Shown here one piece after another: positions 35,615 to 46,577 of a stretch of DNA of 64,000 nt (its first letter is position 1; the number at the start of each line of letters is the position of its first letter). A program made the translations under genes and the position numbers. The stretch is from Homalodisca vitripennis. Taxonomy: Eukaryota; Arthropoda; Insecta; Hemiptera; Cicadellidae. The DNA lies in the NCBI RefSeq assembly GCF_021130785.1, contig NC_060214.1:49599001-49663000 (forward strand), given 5' to 3'. Below the pieces are notes generated by a model. It did not search any database. It was not told the origin of the DNA and saw only the letters and a program-made list of their open reading frames with translations.

Positions 35615-38053
35615 TTACAAGTGTAAAACATGTCTGCATTGGCTTTTGTCATCGTTACACTCGTGGGGAAGTGTATCATAAAAATTATGGTAGTCCTCAT
35701 TAATAACTTTTTTTAAATACTGCAAATCTTCAAACTTTCTTGTAGTAATTTTTATTGGCGACTTGTAAAGACTACATAAATTTTTCAAAAGCAGTATGTG
35801 TTTTGGGTCGTCTTGGAAGGGTTTGCCAATTGTCTTCCAAATCGAGCTTGAAGTAAATGCAGCCTTTGAAATAGCGAAAAACGCACACACATCAGAGACT
35901 ATGGGATCACCTTTCTTCATGCCAGGCCGCACACTAGTGTAGTAGCCATTTGAAAAGTCAATAAAATCAGTGTACTTCAGTACTACAACATTAAACTCTG
36001 TTGGTTTGCTCCTTGCTTCTCGAATCGATCTGACATAGTCAAAGGGCACGTAAAACTCCTTTCCTTTAATTTTTTTCTCGATCTTACTATGGACCGAATC
36101 TACTTCCATTTGTGTGTGTCCTACTTTCAAGGTATTTTTGATATATTGTTGCTTTATTAACATTTGAAAGGTGAAGTAGTGCATTTGAGACCTTCTCGCA
36201 CCTATTCTGATACCCGCACCCATCTGACCAAATTATGATTTCAGAAAGGTTTTTTGCACAAATTTCTTTTTGTAAGAATTTGTACAGAATGGAAGCAAAC
36301 ACATCACTTTCTAAGCTACCATTGGCCTCATGCCACAAAAAACAATTTACTTCTGCATTTTTCATATTATAAATTGTATAATTATGTAGTTTTAGTTTAG
36401 TTTTGTAGTATGCAGAAGAACTCATTATGTTAGGTAATAAAAGAACGGCTTGAACATCAACTGTGTAAACGCCCAATGATTCGTTACTTAATGCTCTTTC
36501 CTTATCTTTCTCCTTTTCTGCCCTGGATTTCTCTTTTTTATTTTGATGTATTTTGAATTCTTCATCAGACACAGTTCCTAGTTTATGCTTAATGCATGTT
36601 TTCACATTGGTCTTTTTTGGGGTTGGTAGAGATCAATGTTAAGCTTATACATAACCCTAGAAAAATACTGACCAACTAGCACTTCTACTGTTGTCAAACG
36701 CAAAAATTTTGCTTGTATTCCTTGAAGAGCGCTACTTTACTTTCCCATACTGGTTTCAAGGTAAAGTTTTTGGCTTGAGGCCCTGCAGTAGTGGGACTCC
36801 ATCTTTGGGAGGGACTATGGAAGAACTCTTCTACCGAGCGAGACTTAACATCCTCTGAACCTCGCTTCTTCTTAGATTTTGCAACAGGGAATGACAGGAT
36901 TATTAACATTTAATGGTTCAAAATTGTATTCCTCTAACTCAGTATTATCATGTGACAGTTCACGAAAGCCATGACTGAACACTTCTTTCACCACATCCAA
37001 TGTGTGTAAAAACATTTTCTTGCAAACATTAATACGCATGTTGTCTTTGATTAGATGATATTTGTATGTTACATTTTCTTTTAGTTGAGTCAGTCAGAAT
37101 AGATGTTTTTACGTCTTTTAGTAATTTTCTTTCTTTCTATCAAAGAGGAGATGTAGGCTTTTCTACCAGACCAATCATTTAAAACTTTCCAAAAATATTT
37201 AAAGTTTTTCTCTCTGTCTTCCTCCTGCAGACTTGAACATGACAAAAGAGTTGGTATTCTTACTACTCCACTTACACGTACAGCGACATTTCATTTTCCT
37301 ACCTTCCTTGTCAAACACTCAATGTAAACTTTCCATTTATTTTTTTTTAAGCCCTTGTAACTTTCTCCCCGCATCCTCTTTTTCTTTGTTGACTTGTCTT
37401 TGCCATTGCTGTGGATTAGATAAACCTTTCCGACTTTCTTTTACGTTTCTGTTTTATCCCTCTTATTTCTTGCCCTCGAGCTTCATTTCTATTTTCTTCT
37501 CCTTCTCTGTTTTCAACTACACTATCTTTATTAGTATTCAGTTGGGTATCGCCTGTTAATATTTGTTCAAAAACTACTGTTTCTTTTTCTGTGCTGCTTT
37601 CTGGTTCTTGTCCGATTTGCTGTTGTTTTTCATAGTTTGTTACTTTCTGAACTGCTACGTGTTTCAGCAGACTTACTTTATTAATTTTCTTCGATCTTCT
37701 TTTCTTTTTTGGTTCCTCATCACTGCTAGAAACCTCACCAAAGTCACTACTGGGAGCGTAGTTGTACTCATCTGAATCCGACGAAAATAAAGGACTGTCA
37801 CTATTGACAATTCTTTGTAGTTTACAATTTGGCAGAGTTTTGTTTTTACTGTATTTGAAGTGTTATTTTCAATATTGGTAGTATGCTTAGGACTTACAAA
37901 ATAAGTATGCTCATTAAGGTTTGTTGTACTGTTGTTGTCGATGTTCACAATACCAAACTCACGGTCCATGGATTGTCGAACCTCTGGTGAGACCTCATTT
38001 TCTGCCAAGGCCAGTTCAACTAAGCGCCTGCTCTGAGAGCCATAATTGATAAT
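35615..38053 (-). pseudogene. Transposase-like protein of the DNA transposon
   Basis: Sense runs from 38053 to the stop at 35615. N-terminus: SRRLVELALAENEVSPEVRQ, then an acidic/basic stretch (SSDSDEYNYAPSSDFGEVSS, EEPKKKRRSKK) at about 37790-37690, likely nuclear-targeting. Next come NPQQWQRQVNKEKED at about 37420 and a Cys-rich patch (KCRCTCKWSSKN) near 37280. Then FWKVLNDWSGRKAYISSLIE near 37190 and VCKKMFLHTLDVVKEVF near 37010. The catalytic part (36605-35615) has VYTVDVQAVLLLP (Asp), IIIWSDGCGYQNRCEKVSNA (Asp), and HTQMEVDSVHSKIEKKI (Glu or Asp) after a frameshift near 36130, then YTSVRPGMKKGDP. The three acidic residues fit an RNase H-fold DDE/DDD transposase. At least six further indels or stops (near 37840, 37420, 37300, 36890, 36700, 36600) disable it as assembled. 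Confidence 0.8.
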
Positions 38054-39108
38054 CTGAAAGAATACAACAGATGTAGCCTAATTACTGTAGTAAAATACTA
38101 ATTAATTTTACTGAGAAAAAATGTAACTAGGGATAAAATTATTATCTAATAGCCGAAAAATAAATATATTAACATTAAAACAGTATTTTAGGTATAGCCA
38201 AAATATAGTTGGTTACAAAATAATATGCATAGTGAAACATTCAGAAATATTAAATTTTACTGATACTTTGATTTTATACGATACCGTTATTATGTCAGGA
38301 TATGCCAACACGCGACCAGTTATCTATAATAGGCCTAACTTAGGTCTCAATAGCGTTGTGAATTCATTACTCTCTAAAGTTTTGCCCCATATATATTATC
38401 GTAATGTACTTTACAGTATCTAAGTTTCAGTTAGATATAAAGTCTTGATTAGCGCCTAAAACTTTTGATAAACTAATCTAATAACATAAATCCTGCAACA
38501 ATCAAACCCAACAAGGTAATATAATTTTATAATTCCTTATTTAAACGTTTAATAAAATTCAAGTACAGTTACAAAACTGTAGGCCTAAAATAAATTTAAT
38601 TAGGCTTAGGCCTAGGATAAATAAGCCCAATATACTTAAATAGTATGTTAGATGTAACTGTAATATAATACAACATTAAGTAGTTTAAATTAAGATTTTA
38701 GAACTACATAATCATTTGATTCAAAAAGTCTTAAGTATGAATTGAAACAAGCCTTTTGACAAGAAAAACTTACGACATTTTTTGCAGTAATAACATTAAA
38801 CACTTAATAAAAACAATTTACATAAGTTTGTAAGTAAATATAATAACGCCCCAACACATTGGGCAACATTAGAAATCCTATAAAGAATCCTTTTTCAAAC
38901 CAAATCAAACTAAAAATTGTTTTTGTTGCAAAACTATTCAACAACCATAACCTCACTTTCACTGAAAAATTACTTTTAGATGTCAAAATCGAGCATTATT
39001 GTTATAATTTACAGTAAAAACATTAATATATCTGCCTAAAAAACAAACCAGAACTTTTAACAAACAGCAGCTGAGTAAAAATAAGAAATTATACTTTATT
39101 TCACTTAC
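38054..39108 (-). other. Predicted 5' intron of the transposase gene
   Basis: On the minus strand, ATAG|GTAAGTG at 39109/39108 is a near-consensus donor. TTGTATTCTTTCAG|ATT at 38054/38053 is a strong acceptor with a pyrimidine tract, directly before the first protein-like codons. Between them there is no coding sense. The proposed first exon (about 39109-39190) has stops in all useful frames near the junction, so it would be untranslated. No in-frame ATG lies before SRRLVEL, so either the start codon has decayed or it is the later ATG at about 37973. Confidence 0.55.
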
Positions 39109-39197
39109 CTATTATTATGTTAGAGCTGAGTTGCCAATCAATCAACAATCCAATGACAACATGAGACAATTTGCAGGAACAGGTGGCTTGACATGAA

Positions 39198-39302
39198 AAC
39201 ATATGGCATTTTGCATTTTGCTACAGCTCTTTTTCTATTGGTCAAAAAACATATGACATTTTGACACAAGTTCGGGATAGTGAAGTCAAAACATATGATG
39301 CA
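39198..39302 (+). repeat. Right subterminal motif cluster
   Basis: Three copies of AACATATGRCATTTTGCA-like motif at about 39198-39215, 39248-39266 and 39289-39302, plus the copy inside the right TIR (39326-39343). They lie in the same orientation as those in the left cluster. Confidence 0.7.
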
Positions 39303-39326
39303 ATAAAAAAAAAATGGAAATTTTTA

Positions 39327-39360
39327 ACATAAGACATTTTGCACGAACGGCAACGATATG
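39327..39360 (-). repeat. Right terminal inverted repeat of the DNA transposon
   Basis: Reads as the inverse of 35038-35071 with three mismatches in 34. The outer ATATG partly belongs to the candidate target duplication. Confidence 0.9.
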
Positions 39361-42300
39361 TAGAAATAATGCTCTGTACCAGTATAACAAATGTTTAAAT
39401 CCTTTTAAAGACTTTGAAACCCACAATAACGATATTCCAACCAATCTAATACTCATATAGAGATAAGTATCCTATATTTAGTTTATGAAGTTATTTAAAA
39501 TAAGGTTTCTTAGGAAGATGAAGGAGCAATCAAGGTTTACTTCCAGGAAGAAAATTTGTAGCAGTCCACAAAACGTCACCCTCTTTGACATTGAAATACA
39601 GGATTGATCTTGGTGGAAAGGTTGAATAAAATTACAGGTATATAAGAGAATAATGGACCATAGCTTTCATATTAAAGAGACTGAAAAATAAATTCAGTGC
39701 GTAGAGTCACTCTATGTAGTAGTAGCACCTGTTCCTTTATAACAAATGTGTTCAAAAATCTTATTCCTGAAACCAAGAGAAAATTCAAAGGCTTTTGTCC
39801 GTACTCAATTTTTGAAATCAATTTAATCTTGAGGAGTAAACTGAGGAGTTATAATTACGTTGCTTATAGTATCTATACAAAATTAAATGAGCGCCTGTCA
39901 GAAAGTTTAGAGATATGAACGAGTCTAAGATTGGTACAAAATAATGAAATGATAAACCAAAAAGTTACTTTGAATAAGATAGAGATTTATATTTTAGTAT
40001 ATTATGGTTTTTTATGACTTATTACGTTTGTACATGCTTGCAGGGAAATATAACATGTAAATGTTATTACTAAAACTAAAACTTTATGTGGATTGATTGC
40101 TTATGTGATTTTTAGGTGGAGCTTCAAACTTCACGAGCATTAATTTATATAACTATAAGACGACAGACTTGGATTACGACAAGTCTATTAGAGATTTATA
40201 GTATTTCAGGCTAAAATATCTTCGAGGAATAGTACAATTTTGGCTTCCGGTGGTAATTAAATATAAACTAGATAAACGTTTATAGTAAACAAGTAAATTT
40301 TTGTAAGAAATCTACAGATTGTTTTTGTAAATAATGGTTCTAACTAAGCAATTTTGTCATTTCATTTTCAGGTATGTATCCTAAAAAATCTGAACCCCAT
40401 TACCTATAGATCGATATAAAACATACAGTGTTTTGCAACCCTGATAACACTTTCTAAATTTTTTTACTTAAAAAAATTTAAATCAAAATGTATTTAACGT
40501 TTTTATTACAAAGATTTTCTCGATCACCAAGAATTAGTGAAAGAAATTCTGATGCAGTTTCAATAAAAAATGTAAAAGACATTTCGGCTAAGTTTAATAG
40601 CCAAATTAATAAAAATTTTCCTTCTAATATGGTGGCCGTTTATATAATATTTAGATATGTAATGGTCATACATATAAGCCAGTACAGCTAGGCATAGACA
40701 TAATAGCCTTTGTAGGGAAGAGACTACATTTATGGTCACGGTAATGTGATATATTGACCATCAGTGACGTCCCAAACAGAGCGTCGAATAGCCCTTCAGT
40801 CAGGACCTGTTGTAGAGTGCTCACTCTGCTCTCACCTCTACACTTTACTTCATTTTGGAATTCAAAGTTTGGTAAATATTACATGGCGAAAAATTGTGAA
40901 AGAGCGAGAGATAAAACGTTAAAGTTATGTACGTTTTGCCTTTGCTATTATTTTTGAGTAGTGTGATAGAAGAAAGTTTTAAAGATTTTTTAAAAATATT
41001 TTATGAATTGTTAGATTATATAAAATTAAGGTCATAAATTTTTAGATAATTATATCATACTTTAATAACGATTTTTAATTATTTATTTGATGTACTATCT
41101 GTCATTTTAATGAACAAAAATTACCGATATTTAATTTCGTTCGCTGATATATGCTGAACTAACCGATTTTTATGCAAATAGAAAGGACTTTTCATGCTTT
41201 CCAAAAATTTAGGACTATTGCTTTATATATCCAAAAACTATAAAAGGTATACTTCAATACAATCGCTAAGGCATTTCGGAAAGGATCCAAAAGGTTCCAT
41301 CGTTTAAGATGGTATTCTAACACTTATACATTGTACAAGAATATGAAGTTAATGTTGCATATATGAAGCTTTTTTTGATAGAAATCATCGAGATCGTATG
41401 TGACATCAAATTATTTAAAAGGACAATTAATTCATAAATTCTTAAATAATTTTTAATACGACCATTTCAATTTTTGTTGCACTTCGTACCTTTGTCTGTA
41501 ATATACACGACTTTGTCTTTAAAAATAACCATTCACTATTTTGCAAAATATTTTATAAAAAATAAAAACACACCTATGCTACTTTTACTTTTTTGCTTAG
41601 AAAAAAAATTTCTATGTTTAATGAAACTTTTAAATACAAATATTATTGGATATGTACTACTGTCTTGGTTGACATTTTATTTTTTCAAACTTATTACTCC
41701 GCAGTCTTTCACAGTAGCCTCACCAATATACGTAAGAATATATATTTCATATTTCCATCTTTTAAACCTATTATCAATTTGTCAATGCCAGAGAGAGTAT
41801 TTTTCTAAAATATTTTGTTTTAGTTTTTGTTTATGAACTTTGCGTTAGATATTTTGACGTCTTCACTTACTCCTACTTATTCATTTTTAGCTTTGTTGAA
41901 AATAATAATCTTTAGTATACCCTCTCGTAACACTAATGGCTAAACTGCGAGGGAGCATCTTTAGAATTATATGTTGATCAATTTGAAGAGGTGTATTGAT
42001 ATCCAATTTGATCAATATTGTAATCCATATTCGTGAAATCTCAGTGACATTTTTCGTTTGGTCACTAATTACCATTTTCAGTTGTAGTTGTCCTTAATGT
42101 TATAAAATTTATCAATTTTATATGACAATCTTTGTCTCGAAATGTATAATTAATACTACTCTCTAGTTGGTGAAGATTTGAAAGACCATGTCATTTGTCT
42201 AAAAGAGCGCAACAATCTTTCATAATTTAATAACTCTTTGCGATACAAATCAACCTTGATCGTTAAATTTAAGGCCTTACAAGACTAACACTGCAGTTGA

Positions 42301-42699
42301 AGTTTTGGCTAAAATATGGAAAAAATAATTTAAAATCTAATTTAAACTGAAAATTCTCGAATATTAAAACACATTCCTTTATTTCCAATTTGTGACTCTC
42401 TTGTTTCCTAAGTCGAAAAATTCAAAAGTGCTCTATCACATATAATGTCAACCCCCTTCTAACTTTTCAACTTCAACTTGATTCAGCATAATTCTGCTTT
42501 TGCAAGGCTCTAAATACAATTAACTCAATGACCAGCCGTATATTTGACATGTCAACTAACGCCATCATGAATGTGTAAATGTAAGCATGTTGCATATTCA
42601 TCCTGCTGTTTGATGTAATTTATAGTCAAATTACCGCTTTGCTGTTACTGGATCGGGAGAGGGTGAAATGCGATTTTTCGTATTTGTTTTATACATTTA
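39361..42699. other. Long non-coding stretch
   Basis: AT-rich with no protein-like frame. Frames at 39697-39918, 40488-40691, 40754-40957 and 41474-41836 were examined; they are Phe/Ile/Lys/Asn-rich or featureless, without domain signatures, so none is called. Confidence 0.35.
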
Positions 42700-43739
42700 A
42701 CGATGGTTTTGTATTTAACACCGAGAGGTGGTTCAGTTTTTGACCCATTGAGTTGAAATGTGAAATTTACATTGTCTTCAGCATTTTTGCGACCTATAAT
42801 TTGTTTATCTCATTATATTTTGCCCTCATTTTAACTGTTATTGGATGTGGGATAATATTTATATCTATCTGTCTATCTGCACGGCATCTTGTTAAAACTA
42901 CTTCTTAAACAAATAAATAAACTGAAAATGTATTTTGAAACATTTACAAAAAATGGTCTCCGTATAGACTTTCTATATCCTTAAAGAGATAAAATTACTG
43001 TTCCATAATGATTACAAAACTATAATAAACAGCAAATAAGGTTAATAAGCCCTGTCACTAAGTAAAAAATATACTGTATTATTGGGACAAAAATATTCAG
43101 TATTATGCTACAGAATTCGTAAAACATCTTGCTTTAGAAGCATAAAATTCAATTCAGAGATTATATCCATCTAAAGAAATATATCATAGTACAACTGTAT
43201 AATATATAGAATAGTTTGTTTACTTAGAAAGAGAATTAAATAAAATTACTCATCTTAATGGATAATTTCATAAATCATACTTTAACACCTGTAAGGTTTA
43301 ATAGTAATAGATTTTTGTTGTAAATATGTGCCTATGATTTATGGGAAATGAACTATGAGTCATTAAGCAACACAAGATTGGCCCTGCCCCACAGCAATTG
43401 TCAACTAATATTGAATTTATGGTTTAATAAATTCAACGAATGGTTTTTATTCTTATTCTTTAGGACAGAAATCTCTGTTTCCTAACGTACTACTGACACT
43501 GCCTTTCTCAACACCAATTTATTGCTTTAAATACGTTTTTGCTACCGATTTATACTGTCTAGTGATGTGCATAATATTGAGTGATACAGTTAATCTCAGT
43601 GATCTTAAACCCATCTATAGTAGAATTCATGACTGATAAGACATATGAGGTACTGTAAAATAAAGAAGCAGAAAGAAATGTAAAGTTTTATTGAGATGTA
43701 CGTAAATGAATTTATTATTACTGTATAATTCAAGTATTA
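42700..43739. other. Possible repeat-derived non-coding stretch
   Basis: Contains TCTATCTGTCTATCTGCACG at about 42867, a wording typical of a dispersed insect repeat also seen near 53780, but otherwise nothing identifiable. No gene. Confidence 0.3.
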
Positions 43740-43870
43740 AAAGTTAGAAAGTACCTTAATATTTGAAACCTGTAACGTAGGTTCCTCTTTATACAAGGAC
43801 CAATCCTCTTGCTTTTGGGTTAAAAATTCAAAGGACAGTCTGCCCAACTTTTTGTATTTATCTACCTGTA
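43740..43870 (+). repeat. Dispersed repeat, copy 1
   Basis: Shares AATATTTGAAACCTGTAACG, TAGGTTC, and AAAAATTCAAAGGACAGTCT with the copies at about 44560-44690 and 53760-54110. Family unknown to me; the CTGTCTGTCCG-like wording is common in insect repeats. Confidence 0.5.
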
Positions 43871-43971
43871 TATCGATCTCCTTCAGCTGATCGACATCTA
43901 TATTCAACAGAGCAACTCGCCGGATACAAACTTTTATCAGATATCACCTAAATATATAGTGTTTTATCTTC

Positions 43972-43975
<4 letters not shown>

Positions 43976-44030
<55 letters not shown>
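43976..44030. repeat. (TA)n microsatellite
   Basis: About 27 uninterrupted TA units. Confidence 0.95.
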
Positions 44031-44033
<3 letters not shown>

Positions 44034-44419
44034 ATCTTGTTATTTTCTTCTATATATAGATATGTTGTTAACTCATCTTCTAAATATATTTTTTATTGTT
44101 ATTTGATTCAATTACCTTATATGGTATATTAATGTTATTTATTATCTCGAGCTTACTTATTGCTTTATGTTTATGTATGTAGATGTTGTTTCATTGTTAC
44201 TGTAATGTTTGCTATTGTTATTATTGTTAATACTTTTCTTTTTATTATCGTGCATATGATTTTCCTCGTATTGCCTGAATGAATCGTATTTATTAAACCA
44301 TTGTTTTACTTTATTAAGTTTGCATAGTTATTTGGATTGTTGTTGCAAATACTTGTTGGCGTGTTTTCAACATTTTATTGTTTTTCCTTGTTGACACACT
44401 TGTATTGTTTTTCTATAAT

Positions 44420-44420
<1 letters not shown>

Positions 44421-44471
<51 letters not shown>
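44421..44471. repeat. (TA)n microsatellite
   Basis: About 25 uninterrupted TA units. Confidence 0.95.
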
Positions 44472-44473
<2 letters not shown>

Positions 44474-44559
44474 CAATTTAAATGTCCATATCTGTAAAAT
44501 AGTGTATAATCGTTGATAAATAAATAGGTGATCCTCTTGGTGCAAAAATTACAGACGAA

Positions 44560-44690
44560 ATTTGGTATATATATATATAGACGTCTTTTGGTCTACAGAA
44601 GAAGGCTATTGAATTTTGAGTCAAAATTTCCAAATGAAATTCGTCAGTCTGTAAGTCTGTGCGCCTAAATTCTGTGCAATAGATCTTACG
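44560..44690 (+). repeat. Dispersed repeat, copy 2
   Basis: ATTTTGAGTCAAAATTTCCA and GTCAGTCTGTAAGTCTGTGCG match the 53870-53940 portion of the third copy (ATTTTGAGGCAAAAATTTCA, CAGTCTGCC...GTTCGTC). Non-coding; preceded by a short TA tract. Confidence 0.5.
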
Positions 44691-44699
44691 CTGTGGCAA

Positions 44700-46156
44700 A
44701 TTAATTAATTTGTCTGTATGTCATTAATATAATTAAGTCGAGAGGATATTTTTGTTCCACTATAAATATAAATTGTTACACACGTTTGAAGTAAAAGTTT
44801 TTTTAACATTTACATTTTAATTATACTTTTAATGGGAATTTATGAGGTTTAAATCTGTTCATGGCCTTATTGCATATAACATAACCAAATATAACCCAAA
44901 ATCCTCTGCCATTTAATCCACTCCTTATTCTGCTGACCTTAAATTTCAGCGTATTAAAATTCATTAAAATCTAACCATTTAGAAACCTCAAAATATATTG
45001 TTAAAATAAACAATGTTAAAACATTGGCATATTACTGAGTTCTATTATTATATACTCATAGTTAGGTAGAAGAGCCACATGACCCTAGTGAACTCGATAT
45101 TCAGTATCGTAATGGATGAGCTCCTGTTATTAAAGGTATTATGTTACTTGGCTTCCTCGATTAGTTACTGCAATGTATCATCTCTTGCATCTAAATAATA
45201 CATAATGTGAAGTGTTATGAAAAGATATTTATCCGAGCATCTGCGCATTTTTCAATGTATACCATTATTAAACTTTAATAGTTGTGTGTATGTATTTATC
45301 TGGGATATTTTTGTGAATGCCAAGCGCCAAGAATGAAATAATTTATATACAGCGTACACCATAATATCTACCCTTGAAAGACTTATGGTTAGATTATTAT
45401 ATGGTTAAAATTATTTTTGATCTGTTAACACTATGTTAATATTATTGTTTTGTCAAGCATATATAATAAACTTTAATGTATAATATGAATTCAGCCCTAG
45501 ATTATGAAAAATTGGTTTTATGCACTAGGAAATTTGTTAACTGGCTATTTCGCTCTCCCCGTCCAAAATTTATAATCTTCAATGTAAACGCTCTTCCGCC
45601 AAGTTTCTTCCCCTCCATATTTTTGGGTATATAATTAATCTGGATTTGATGGATAATGGATTTGAACAACTGAATTCACGTTAATATGGCTACCGGTCTG
45701 TTTGTAATTCCGAATCTATTATGGACAAATAATCTCATTATTCAAAGTGTTTACAATATGTATTATATTTTATGCTTTTGTACTTTTATAGAGTCAGAAT
45801 ATATGGCATGCTGAAGTGATATATGTATTATACGTATTGCAACACTATACTATAGTTTGTTTACAATGATCTAGATTGCAGTTATATGTTGGGTTAGTTA
45901 TTAACCTTAGGCCATTAGATTGCAGATCTCGAAAGCTAATGTTCCTGATTAACATTTAGCAATCTCAAATGCCCAGAAATCCTGTTTTCTTTATTATTAA
46001 AGTGACCTATGGAGGGTTAACTCTAGTCTACTAACCCTTGTCACTTAAGGATATAGCCCCCGTCCATTTTCCGGAAATGTGGTTTGGCAACGGAAATTGT
46101 ACACAAACTGCTTCTTCAACAACCCCATAATAATATTCGTTGTGTTCTATTTGAAG
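44700..46156. other. Non-coding stretch
   Basis: AT-rich. The patch at 46010-46140 (GGATATAGCCCCCGTCCATT, GGTTTGGCAACGGAAATTG) is richer in GC and may be a repeat fragment. No gene or RNA recognised. Confidence 0.35.
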
Positions 46157-46184
46157 GTGGTTATTCGTATAACTGAATAACCAC
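46157..46184. repeat. Perfect 10-bp hairpin
   Basis: GTGGTTATTC, an 8-base loop GTATAACT, then GAATAACCAC. It leads straight into the (CA)n array. No known role. Confidence 0.8.
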
Positions 46185-46220
46185 ACACACACACACACAC
46201 ACACACGCACGCACACACAC
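46181..46220. repeat. (CA)n microsatellite with CG interruptions
   Basis: CA dinucleotides with two CACGCACG interruptions, next to a (TA)n array. Confidence 0.95.
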
Positions 46221-46225
46221 AAATA

Positions 46226-46229
<4 letters not shown>

Positions 46230-46289
<60 letters not shown>
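46230..46289. repeat. (TA)n microsatellite
   Basis: About 29 TA units ending at a diverged SINE copy. Confidence 0.95.
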
Positions 46290-46293
<4 letters not shown>

Positions 46294-46295
46294 CT

Positions 46296-46390
46296 GCTCG
46301 CCCGCCAAGTGAGAGATACAGGTTTGTGCAACTGCAAGACAAGTGCCTTTTGTGATTCAAACTTGATTGAAATTTTGTATACCAGATGTT
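46296..46390 (+). mobile_element. tRNA-derived SINE, diverged copy
   Basis: CCCGCCAAGTGAGAGATACA, then GTGCCTTTTGTGATTCAAAC and TTGATTGAAATT parallel the 3' half of the tRNA-like head and the body of the SINE at 49587-49749. Many substitutions; old copy. Confidence 0.55.
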
Positions 46391-46479
46391 ACGTTGCTGC
46401 TCATGGTCTTGACTTGAAGTGTAATACAATTTCAAGCTATATTGATTGTTAATTTTTCAATGCCAGCTGCTAAGGTCTT

Positions 46480-46577
46480 TAAATGAAGTCAACGAGTCCC
46501 AGCGGAGCAAGTACTTTTTGTGATTCAATGTTTATTGAAATTAAATAAGGCTATTGCCATTTATACAAATTATATAT
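46480..46577 (+). mobile_element. tRNA-derived SINE, body of a second copy
   Basis: AGCGGAGCAAGTACTTTTTG at 46501 and TGATTCAATGTTTATTGAAA at 46521 match the SINE body at 49.6 kb almost base for base. Only the last part of the head remains. Its 3' end (TTTATACAAATTATATATAG) passes directly into the satellite array. Confidence 0.65.

Larger units (their letters stand above)
35043..39355 (-). mobile_element. DNA transposon with TIRs and transposase gene
   Basis: A 4.3-kb unit bounded by ~30-bp terminal inverted repeats (core CGTTGCCGTTCRTGCAAAAT), with ATAT on both outer sides as a candidate 4-bp target duplication (TA is the alternative). Inside are repeated copies of an AACATAGGACATTTTGCA-like motif near both ends and one decayed gene on the minus strand. 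The gene's protein resembles a family of uncharacterised, transposase-like proteins that I recall as abundant in aphids and other arthropods. A 4-bp duplication and DDD/DDE-type chemistry would fit a Sola-like superfamily, but that assignment is only a suggestion. Both ends and the coding region are present, so this is a full-length copy of what was an autonomous element. Confidence 0.85.

Noticed and set aside
37233..37775. Plus-strand Phe/Leu-rich ORFs inside the DNA transposon
   Set aside because: Antisense of the Lys/Glu-rich transposase N-terminal region.
41474..41836. Plus-strand 120-codon hydrophobic ORF
   Set aside because: Phe/Leu/Ile/Tyr-rich composition is what AT-rich DNA gives by chance; no domain, no conserved motif.
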